Position numbers and translations under genes: made by a program. DNA of 64,000 nucleotides, taken from assembly GCF_022539505.1 (NCBI RefSeq), contig NC_061514.1:220185837-220249836 (forward strand), given 5' to 3'. Shown one piece after another: positions 20,164 through 29,920 of this stretch (within the stretch, counting starts at the first letter, position 1; each line of letters starts with the position of its first letter). The notes below the pieces were generated by a model. The model did no database searches. It was given only the letters and a program-made list of their open reading frames with translations, and was not told the DNA's origin. This stretch comes from Lolium rigidum (Eukaryota; Streptophyta; Magnoliopsida; Poales; Poaceae).

Positions 20164-23100
20164 ATGGATCAATTCGAACGGGACTTGGAACAGGAAGACA
20201 TATTCGCGGACATAATCCGCGATGGTACAGAAGCCGACCGAGCCGACTCCGGTGATGGAGAAGCCCGCGGCTCCGGTCATGGAGAAGCCGACGGCTCCGG
20301 TCATGGAGAAGCCGACGGCTCCGGTGACGGAGAAGCCGACGGCTCCGGTGACGGAGAAGCCGACGGCTCCGCTCATGACGAGGTATTAATGGAATTCTAT
20401 ATGTACATATGTATTGAGGCATTAGTATAGAGGCATTAATGCAATTCTATATGTATTCTCTTAGGCCTCCAAAGATAAGATAGAGAAACGAGGCCCGGCA
20501 AAGAAGTTGAGCAAAAAAGACCACTTCACAATTGAAGCTATATCATCGGAAGGCCAACCGGTGGTACCCGCGAGTGTCGGAGTGACATTCAAAAATCAGT
20601 GCGGAGTTGTGGTTAGAGATCGTATCCCGATCACTGTCAGAGAATGGAACAAGACCAAGAATGTGACCGAAAATCAGGTTGCCGATAGGTACAAAGACAC
20701 ACTTTTCGGCGACCTCATGGCACATTTCACTTTGCCGGATTTGGGATCGGAGTCTGAGAATGCTAAGCAGCGGGCGCTAGTGAAGAAATGGGCTCTTAAG
20801 AAGATGGGGGAACTTTTCCGGGCGTATAAGAACCTGTTATGGAAAAATTATAAGAAAGACAAGAAGCCTCCATTATTCGAGAACTACCTAGCGAAGCGAG
20901 AGCATAAGCGGGAAGAATTTGTGAGGTACAAAGAATCGAGAGGAGGCTGTGAACCTGTCAACGAAAAACAAGAAGAATGCAAGCTTAAAGGAATATCACC
21001 ATCATACGGGGCGAGGGGGCTACGTAGGGGCCATGCCTAAGTGGGATGCACAAGAGGCTGAGATGGAGCTGAAGGGGATCACTCCAGAACCCACGCGAGA
21101 AGGATGGGACACTAGGGCTCGAAATTGGTTCCTCGCGCATGGCTGTGAGTATGACATGAAGACAGGGAACATTGTTGAAAGTGACACCAGGGTTAGGGTA
21201 CCCAGGCAAAAATGGATTGAAGTGACGGCAGATATAAAGGCGGGAAAACTTAAGTTTGCTCCCGATAGAGAGAAAGATTTGCTGACGCTTGTCCTCGGTA
21301 ATCCTGAGAAGGGAGGACGAACAAGAGGCTTCGGCCCTAGTGTTCCACGGTCGCTTGGGTTTCCGGCCGACGCGAAGACTTATAGAAGCCGAGCGAGAGC
21401 TAAACAACGCCAGCTGGAGGTGCAGAATGACCAGATGGCCGAGTTCCAACGCCGACTTGACCAGCAGCAGCGGGAGCTTTAGCAGCGGCGGCGGGAGATA
21501 AATGAACTAAAAGGACAGCGCCCGCCGGATAATACCGCCGACATATCTCGGCGACGAGACAGCGAGCGTGGCCGACTCGGAGGCCCCTTCTACACGGATG
21601 ATGATAGATGCCGGTCCTGGCGACCCCTTGGATGGAATCAAGGAGCAAACACCTTGTGATCTCCATGAGGTGTTCGGGAAGGTTTCGTTAAGGTGGCGGT
21701 CGGCTATGTCTTACCGGCATTTGGACCCGAAGGTGAGCCGGCAACATGGCATGGCAATCCGATTCCAGCTGGCTATGCTCGTGTCGGGGTGGATTCGGTT
21801 GTCCCGTCGTGGGGGACATTGGAGCTCGATATCCCTGGAGGTGATGGGGGGCTTACACTCAGAGAGGTGCTGGGAGAAGTCATTCTCTGGGAAAAGAAGA
21901 ACATCAAGCTGCCAGGCTGGGTAGCCCCTAGTACCAGTCGTCCGAGCAGGTCACCATCACCTCCTCCGGATGATCGCAGGCCACCATCACCTCCTCCTAC
22001 TGATCACATGTCGCCACCATCACCCCATGGGTACGACGTCGACCACGACATCGGTAGTCCATCTCCATCTCCAGCGCCGCCGCCTCCGCCCAAAAAGACT
22101 CGGAATGCACCCAGTCGGAAGCATTTCAAGAGTCATGTCCGCAAGATGTCGCCCCTCCCAAAAGTACCAAAGGTTTCTCCCCCCCGTCCTTACGATCGTA
22201 CCCCGGAGGAAAATGATGCCATTGTTAAGAAAATCAATTATGATTTTTTTCATAAGCCAAAACCTCCTGCGCCGAGCCATACACGAGAGAAGCAAATAGC
22301 ATATGCTACTAGTTTTCTGAACACACCATCGCGAGTATGACTTACACGAGAAGAAGGATGACTATACACGCACTCTTGCGAAGGTAATTGACCAAAAGAA
22401 GGCTGAAAAGGCTAAGGAGAAGGACATTGCTGGCACGAGCAAATCATCGGCTAGAAGTGCAACCGAGAATAAGTCAACTTCAACAAGTGCACCCCTCAAG
22501 GCCAAGCCAACGACAAAAGGCAATAAGAGAAAGGAAGTTCCCCTCCTCGGTGCTCAGCCCAAACAATCGATCCCGGCACTCAAAGTGCTTAATGTTCCCA
22601 AGCTGTACCAGGAACGAGGGTGGTTTCGATATGGAAGAAGTCTGCAAAGCTAGCGGCTGCCTGTGACGTTACCGTGGAGGAATTGCTGTCTGCGAGCAGA
22701 TGTTGCACTACCCACTGCTGATATAGCTCCTAAATTTGTCTACTGGGCCGACTTGGTCAGCACGAGCAGCTGCATAAACTGCCAACACATATGCGGAATT
22801 TGCATCGGTGGTACCTTGATGCATGCAAGGAGAACATAATGTACATCGTGGCGAGTATACCATGGGAATATTACTACCGAAAGGAGGAGATCCATATTGA
22901 GATGAATGAACTCCGGCGGTTATTCAATCTAGATGCCCTCGACAAATCTCTCATGAGTTGCTATTGCTTGTAAGTTGTTAACTACATATAAGTTCATTTT
23001 CATTCAGTTCATGTTCGTTTTCATTGCATATATATACTCATTATATCTTATGTGTTCTCTTATGCGGATCGAAGATCGGTGAATGCGAAGTAATAATATT

Positions 23101-23922
23101 ATCAATGTTGGGTTTATTGACCCGGATAAAATACATGTTGAAACGGTGAAGCATAAACGCGAAGAAACGGGGGAAACCTACTAAGGTTTTTGGGGGAGCA
23201 ATATTTCTGTGATTCAATATTGTTTCCTTACAACTACGAGTGAGAGTCTTAATGATCTTTTATGCACATTCAATTTTTCTTACTCGATGTTAAGTGTAAT
23301 TCCTGACGTATATGCATAACATGTGCAGCTTCCACTGGATTCTACTAGACATTCAACCTGATAAGGGAATAGTTGAAGTAAAAGACCCACCGAGTAGAGG
23401 CGTGGACGGGTTCAAGGACTTGCAGAAGTTGCTCCAAGTGTAATTTCCTTCATCGCCGCGCTTTATCATTCGTGAGATATCAATTAATTATCCACTCATT
23501 CAATCATTCTTTTGCCTGGCAGGGCTTGGACCGCTTTCAAGAGACATCGTAAGGACGGTACCGGGCAGAGAAGCTAACATTTACTCCTGTACCGTGCCCC
23601 CAGCAGCCACAAGGGACGAATCTATGTGGATACTACGTTTGCGAGTCCATTCGCATGTTAACCACTAAGAAGCAGAACAATAATAAATTCGACGTAAGCA
23701 ATAACATTCACAACTTTATTTATTATCATCAATATTTCGTTATCAAGACTGATATAGTCATACTCATCTCATTTTCGTATATAGGTCAACTTCATGCGGG
23801 ACAGACTCCAACCAAAGGAACACGCACTAGGAATCGCGGAGGAACTGGCGGGACTTTTGATTAAAGAAGTACTAAACAACAAAGGCTTGTTTAGTCCAAA
23901 TAGATGCTCTACCTCCAAATAG
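20164..23922 (+). pseudogene. CACTA A gene 2: Transposase_24 plus Ulp1/C48 protease-like, decayed
   Basis: This is the second CACTA gene. Exon 1 (20164-20382) starts MDQFERDLEQED and contains an eight-residue repeat (GEADGSGH or GEADGSGD). Exon 2 starts at 20465 and reads as the plant Ptta/En-Spm family (Transposase_24): NQCGVVVRDRIPITVREWNK, later GNPEKGGRTRGFG. It shifts frame near 20940 and again near 21480. A later part (21690-21925) has GYARVGVDSVVPSWG. Short exons downstream give the cysteine-protease-like end: FHWILLDIQPDKG (about 23330) with the His, then a LCGYYVCES-like reading at about 23625-23650 with the Cys, and EELAGLLIKEVL before TAG at 23920-23922. Several stops and frameshifts rule out a functional product. 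Confidence 0.8.
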
Positions 23923-24202
23923 ACGGTCGTTAGTACCGCTTGTCGATCGTGAGCTAAATGTATATATGTAGGGAATCTACGAATATGTGTAAGGGGAATC
24001 GACTTCTGCTTGCAATATTTGTTTGATCGATCTATATATATATTGAATGAACGTGTACAACTTTTAGTAGGGTACAAATATATGCAACTTCTATTTTCGA
24101 ACGAAAAAAAATGAAATAACAGGCGGTCGGTGGCGGGGGGGGGAGGGGTGCTGCACCCCTCAAACCCTAAAGCAGTAGCGTTGTGCGCGCGCCACGTAGA
24201 GG

Positions 24203-24412
24203 GCCTTTTGTCGCGGGTGGTAATACCGCCCGCGACAAAAGGGCCTGTGCCGTGCGCGCCCCGCGGCTGCCACGTGGTGGACCTTATGTCGCGGGTCGTA
24301 AGTGACCCGCGACAAAAGGTGGACCCTTTTGTCGCGCCTCCGTTGTCGCGGCTGGCCGCCCGCGACAAAAGGCCCTTACCACCCGGAACAAAAGGCCTGT
24401 TATCTACTAGTG
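24203..24412. repeat. Right subterminal palindromes and terminus of CACTA A
   Basis: Three TTTTGTCGCGGG...CCCGCGACAAAA inverted repeats (about 24205-24246, 24286-24320 and 24330-24372) are followed by the terminus ...ATCTACTAGTG. They mirror the left end. Confidence 0.88.
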
Positions 24413-26428
24413 CTCCGATCGCCGCCAGGATCGCCGCCTCCGAGTTTCGTCCGCCGCCCGCCGCCCACGCCCGCTGCTCCTGAACGCGCCCGCCGTCGCA
24501 TCAGCTGGTTGCCATCATCGTACAGGATCCTTCACGCCATTGTTTCTCGCCATAGATCCGGCATTCCAGGTATTGTGTGACGCAAAACTCTATAAAAATC
24601 AACACGGCTGTATGTCAAACCAAATCACCTTAGACGAACAGAAACTTAACTGCAGGGTCCCTGTTCGCTGATCTCTGTCAATGTTATTCATTAGCCTTGT
24701 GCTAGCATGGTTGTTGACTTGTTGGTATCATTGGTATAGACGTATAGTGCTATTAGTAGGGTATCAAGTAGCTTAATTGAATTGCTTTTTCTCAGGAAGC
24801 TTATCAAACTCAGAAGAATCAACCACTGGCTTATCATTACAAACAGGGTACAATTAACTCCTAAGTACATTCAGGAGACTTTGTCAGACCCGCTGTAGTG
24901 CTTTGGCCTTTTTGTGCATTATTTTTTAAGTGCTCTAGCTTTTGACAGAAAGGAAATGACAGGTCAGTGGAGTGAGGGCTTCAGAGGACACTCTCATGCA
25001 CATGGTTGGACTCACATTATGGCAAAACTGATTTATTCATTCTTGATGAAATAACACAAGACCTTTTTCAATACCAACTACTGAATACGTTATGTAGTTA
25101 CCCTGATTCAAATAAAGGGATACCCAATTATTAGACGAACAGAAACTTAACTTTCCTGGTAAACAAATTTAATTCTATGCAATGCAGCAACACTATTTCT
25201 TAATTTAATTCTACTATTGGGCAGCAACTGATTGACTTATGTAACACACCTTATGTTGGTTCGAGTACATCCTTCATTTAATGAACTGAAAATAATCCTA
25301 CCATTTTACTCTGCACCTTTAGTTTATGAGTTTCTGCATGAAGTTATATTGACTATGACTACTAAATAAACATGCCTTGGATTGCGCGAGGAGGTTTTAG
25401 CAAACAATTATAAAGCTAAAGCTAAAGCTGACCTTGAGGAAATAATTCACTCCTGCGAGACACCAATGTGAAGTTTTATCAATCACAGTCCCTTCAAACT
25501 CCATCAAGAACCTACACTCTGTAGTTTTACTTAGCTACGTTGAATGCTTACAGGCCAAACATATCACATTTCAGTAAACCAACAAAGATAGCGGCAAATA
25601 CTGAAAATACTGAACCATCTATTCTACCCTGCCTCCAATAGTCAAATAGCTTGCTAATCTGCAGTCACAGGTAGAAGCTTCACTAAAATTCTATGTACCA
25701 GAATTAAATTGTACATATTTCTTAGTGTATATATTCCCCTTAATACCAGTTTATATGTTTATTTCCAGAGTTAAAATAAGTGAACGTAAGTTTTTTACTC
25801 TGCAAAGAGATATGAGTGTCGTAGAATGAACTCTGCACATGATATAATTTCACGAACTCAATGCCCTCTTTTACTAAATAGAATGTGTGGTCAACTCAAT
25901 GCCCTCTTTTACTAAATAGAATGTATGGTCAGCTAGCTTGAAGTAACAATGTTCAGCAACCCGCTTCTATGTACATGTATGTACCAGAGGATTGCCGTCC
26001 AACTTTTCCTCCCCACTGCTTCTCTGGGTTGCTCCCGAGCGCAGCTGGCTGTAGCTGGCACCTTCAGCTAAGGGAACTGCCACTGAATGGGTTGAATTCC
26101 TGTTGAAGCAGTGGGACACATCACATCCTGCAATCTAGGGGAGTCCGTCGTCGCCGTGGTACAGAATTGAGATTTGTTCGCTTGAGTAGTAGCAGAGACC
26201 ATTTTCTGGAGCAGTTCCATTTTGGTTCTTGGGCGGTTCTTTTTTCCCCAGCTCGTGCATGAGTTTTTTGTTCAACCGATGTATTGCAAGACATGTATAA
26301 AATTTGCAGCTAATGGCTAATTACAACTCACGACAGGAATAGTGTATGCTCTGTTTTCCTTTTCAGCAGCAAGGTGTTATTATTCTGTTTGCTGATTCAG
26401 TGTAGTAATATGTTTTCTTCAGTTACAG
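24413..26428 (+). other. GC-rich possible leader exon, then intron-like AT-rich DNA
   Basis: 24413-24569 is GC-rich, with repeated ATCGCCGCC words, and ends at a canonical donor CCAG|GTATTG, as in a grass 5' leader exon. Beyond it the sequence is AT-rich with no supported ORF. A 38-bp tandem duplication (AACTCAATGCCCTCTTTTAC...) lies at 25855-25930. CACTA A is inserted at the left edge of the GC-rich block. That the leader belongs to the pseudogene at 26429 is inference. Confidence 0.45.
25855..25930. repeat. 38-bp tandem duplication
   Basis: Two copies of a 38-bp unit containing CTCAATGCCCTCTTTTACTA differ at one base (GTGTGG versus GTATGG). Confidence 0.85.
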
Positions 26429-28506
26429 TACATCAGGACGCGATCCATACAAGTGTTAGACTCACTTGGTGTTGAATGAGTCGGAGTGACCTCACTCTTA
26501 TGGTAAGTGTTTATCGACTATTATTTTCTTTTGACATTCTGTTCGTCTCAATATCTAATGTCTTTTCTCATATAAAAGTTGCAAGGACTTGAGAAGAATC
26601 TGAAGATCACATCTAAAATGAAGAACTCTAACGAAGGTGAAAAGTGGCAGGATGTCAATGTCACAACATGGCCAGTAATAGAACATTTTCAAGAATGTGT
26701 GCAAACTGATGGATATGTTGAACATTTTCATATTTACATGTACAAATAGAAGAACCGTTGCCTTACCTCATGCACATATGTTGTTTAGATATTTCCTATA
26801 TGAGAGCCTAAATCATTATCATGTAATCTTGCAGCGCCTCATGTGGGTTGTTCATGCTTAATTTTATGAAATATTGGACAGGTGATATGTTGTCTGATCA
26901 TGTCACCCAGGTATGTCGTTTTTCGTTTCAAGATAACATTATTACTCAGTTGCTTCTTCAGTTGTTGTCTTAACAAAAAATACATTTAATACTATTTTGT
27001 AGGAGAATATGATAAATTTCCGACAGAAAATGATTGCTACATTGTTGGACTCGGAATTGAATAAGATAAAAGGAAATCCAATATACTATCAACCTAGCGA
27101 TCAAGACAATGTATCTAATTGGGATTGTGCGATTGTGGAGGGTCCAAACAAACAAGACTTATCTGATCTACCTCAAAATAAAAATCTCATTCCGATCCAC
27201 AACATGCCCACTGATCAGCGCAAGTTAGTTGAAGAGCTTTGCAAATACATCATGTCCATTAAAGATGTCAAGCGCCTGGAGTAAGTAACATGTAATTGTT
27301 TTGCTAATATGCATTGATTGTTTCACAAGCTTTAACATTTGTCTCATAGGCAAGAATGGGTGCGGAGCTCAACTCCATATCCAATAGGGTTGAGTCTTAA
27401 GAAAATCCAAAATATACTTAGGATGGATCAACCTATGGACAACGATTGCTTCTATTTCGGCATACGAACAGTGGCATGCGACGAGGTCATACAAATGGTA
27501 GAGACTGTTGTGCACTACATGGATCTACGTTTTTACATAAGTTACTACAATCTCGTATTTTCATTGTTAATCTATTGTAAACTAAGTTTTCTTAGCAACT
27601 GTACCTACCTAGCCGTTAAAGCTTTTTTGATATATATATGTTAGATGAATTCTGCATACGCAACACAATATCAAATTAGTACTACTGGAATGCTAGATTG
27701 TTCTCTAACTAATGCTATTTAACTTATTTTTGTCAGACGGCGATGGTTCAGTCCATGCGAGGTAACAAATGGCGAGTAAAGCCAAATATCCAGTCGTTAG
27801 CAGCATTGTTCGACAGTTGGCCTGGGATAGACTACAAAATCTCTTCACGCAAATTGGTAAATATATTAACTTTTCCAACATTGTCACATTATATGTGTTT
27901 CTAATAATTGTTCCTTTGAAGGTTTTGCTTCCTTATGTATCCATGCGGCACTTTAACTTGTTCTCCATCCATAAGCATGGCTCTTCTGTGTGTGTTATTG
28001 ATCCTCTGTCCGTGCTGCCATCACCGGAGAGTAAAATGATTCGATCTAACAACATGCAATTAAAGCTACAAAGAATTTCAATTTATCTAAGCGACGCTCT
28101 TGCATTAGCACAACCTGGTTGGGATGCCGATGTATTTTCCTGGCCACGTAGATCACCAGTTGGTATTCCAGAAAGACCCGTGAGTATATCTAAAACTAAA
28201 CCCAAATGTTTTGCTCTGTTTTCATTCACAAAGATAATGATGAGGCATTTTATCTACAGGAATGCATCTGGCTATTTTGTATTTTACATTATACTCTCAT
28301 GGAATGGTAAAGAAGTGGTCCATCCAATATGCACGGTGGGTGCTATACTACGTTGCACACTTTTTCCGCATGAACTATACATGTTAATGTGAAGTATTCT
28401 TATGTAGAATGTTTTTGAGCTCAACAAGAATTTTTTGGTACGCTTGCTCAAGTACAGTAAAAATGAAGCAGAAGAAAATATTCCTAGCATTGTACGACAG
28501 TATTGA
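26429..28506 (+). pseudogene. Two-domain Ulp1/C48 cysteine-protease-like gene, decayed
   Basis: Nine exon-like blocks can be read: 26429-26502, 26579-26712, 26835-26910, 27003-27280, 27350-27536, 27737-27860, 27922-28179, 28260-28306 and 28408-28506. The first protease-like domain keeps the Asp region (IQVLDSLGVE) and the Cys box (ASCGLFMLNFMKYWTG). Its His region is not seen upstream. The second keeps His (SMRHFNLFSI) and Asp (VCVIDPL), but the Cys box reads NASGYFVFYI, with Ser for Cys. Decay is visible: a one-base loss after GVE near 26475, donor GT changed to AT at 26713 (and probably at 27537), and a frameshift in exon 6. The last exon ends NIPSIVRQY and a TGA. Related grass genes are annotated as Ulp1-family proteases; whether they are host genes or transposon-derived is unclear. 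Confidence 0.7.
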
Positions 28507-28745
28507 AGGAGCATCGAGGAGTAGATTCTTTTAATGTAAACAATTAGTGGAGTGCTTATTTAATTTTTATAAACGATGTCAATTATTATAACGTTCTTCA
28601 TAACAATGCAGTTGTATGACAATGCTATCTTGTTATTGTGTTTCGTATTAGCATGCTATAGTACATTATAATATCCTTGATTTAGTTTAAATTTTTATAC
28701 TGAGTTTTAAATTATTTATGTGCATTGAGAAATAAAATTTGAGGA

Positions 28746-28775
28746 CCCGTAGCAACGCACGGGCATTTGTACTAG
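28746..28775 (+). mobile_element. Helitron-like 3' terminus
   Basis: A CCCGT...ACGGG hairpin (28746-28763) is followed 12 bases later by CTAG and then T. This is the Helitron 3' signature: a hairpin about 10-12 bases before CTRR, with a T at the insertion site. The matching 5' TC end was not found, so the extent is unknown. The Ulp1-like pseudogene ends 269 bases upstream and could be its cargo. Confidence 0.55.
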
Positions 28776-28776
28776 T

Positions 28777-29503
28777 TTAAACTCAAACTTCAAATGCAAA
28801 TAACTTGAGACTGGAAAATCCAAATGAGACGAAACTAATTTTGTTGGAAATAGGACGACAAGAGCTACCCCCAGAAAATATGGAAACTAGTGGGGGTGAT
28901 TCTATATGATTTTTAGAGTGAAATCTCTCAAAACGAAAACCTGGAAAAACACCGATATTGAAAACGCAACAAGAGATATACGCGAAATCCATTTTCGATA
29001 AACTAGAGCTTGTCATAGAAATAACCACAAGCTCTAAAACACCACATGTATAAGATCCAAATAACAACCAAGAGATATGATGCACAGATGCAAAGGTTTG
29101 ACCGCACTCCGAATGATACGATCGAGTTACTTACTCGAGAGCCCCTTGATAGAACGACACTAAGCCTATAAACCGGTCTCCCAACTAAACCATGAGACCG
29201 GTAAGATAAAAACCTATCAAGAGCAAACCTTAACCTTGCGCCTTCCATTTTATCTCCATGATGTTGATCTTGACCGCAACAAGATGAGACGCCGTTCTTG
29301 ATTGTGCTTGCTTGGTGAAGATGAGATCTTGACGATTGCTCCCCCATACTCCACTCATTTCTTCGTATTGCAACCTTGACGCCAACTAATCGTTCAAGCA
29401 TTCCTTAAGAACAACTCCTACACAGATAACTGAATGCAACCATTAGTTCATAGGGATTGTCATTAATTACCAAAACCACACATGGGGGCTCTATGCACTT
29501 TCA
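28777..29503 (-). repeat. Probable LTR fragment, minus strand, family unassigned
   Basis: Read on the minus strand, it starts TGAAAGTGCATAGAGCCCCC at 29503, which looks like the start of a cereal LTR. The rest has no supported ORF. It is bounded on the left by the Helitron-like end and on the right by the 5'-truncated retroelement, so neither border shows a clean duplication. Confidence 0.45.
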
Positions 29504-29504
29504 A

Positions 29505-29920
29505 CTGATGCAGCCTATTTAGTTCAAATGTTGGAGGCTAGATTTGTTAGCCTTAACCCCATAATGCAGCAAATTTTTCTTAAACTCCATGAATTTGAGA
29601 ATGATGAAAAGAGAGCTTTTATCCTAAAAACTTTGCTTGAAGAATTTGAAGATGTCGTTATAGAAGCTAGGAAAGTTTTTGATCAGTTTAAGATGCTTGG
29701 CTCATGTGTAGATGTTATTGGTACACTTGAAAAGATAGACAAAACCAAACCTGTAAATAGGGAGGAAGTCAAAATACACATACCTTTCAGACTTGTAGGA
29801 ATGCATGAAGCTTTGGGAAAGAATTTTGATAGGATTGGCCCTAAAAACCCATTTGATCAAAGTAGTGAACCTAAAAGTGCTGAGAGAGGGTCTTCTAAAA
29901 ATTATATTGATAATATATAA
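29505..29920 (+). pseudogene. Gag-like ORF of the LARD-like element, 5'-truncated
   Basis: The open frame enters from the junction (TDAAYLVQMLEARFVSLNP) and ends at TAA 29920. It aligns with the ORF at 56365-57011: FVSLNPIMQQ with FVNLNPIIQH, EARKVFDQFKMLGS with EARKVFAKFNMLGS, then a shared PIPCKL/HIPFRL-type segment. No domain is recognised. Conservation between two diverged elements suggests it once mattered to the family. The 5' part of the reading frame lies beyond the truncation. Confidence 0.6.

Larger units (their letters stand above)
13947..24412 (+). mobile_element. CACTA A, complete CACTA (En/Spm-type) DNA transposon, 10,466 bp
   Basis: The left end is CACTAGTGGAAAACAGGGCT at 13947. 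The right end, read inward on the minus strand, is CACTAGTAGATAACAGGCCT at 24412. The trinucleotide CTC flanks both sides (13944-13946 and 24413-24415), the 3-bp duplication expected of CACTA. Both ends carry arrays of TTTTGTCGCGGG palindromes. Cargo in order: truncated TNP2-type transposase (+), accessory ORF (+), AP2/ERF gene (-), and a second gene with Transposase_24 and Ulp1 parts (+). The transposase is broken, so movement would need a transposase supplied by another copy. Confidence 0.93.

Noticed and set aside
26429..28506. An intact host SUMO protease gene
   Set aside because: A frameshift, two lost splice donors and a missing upstream His region argue against function.
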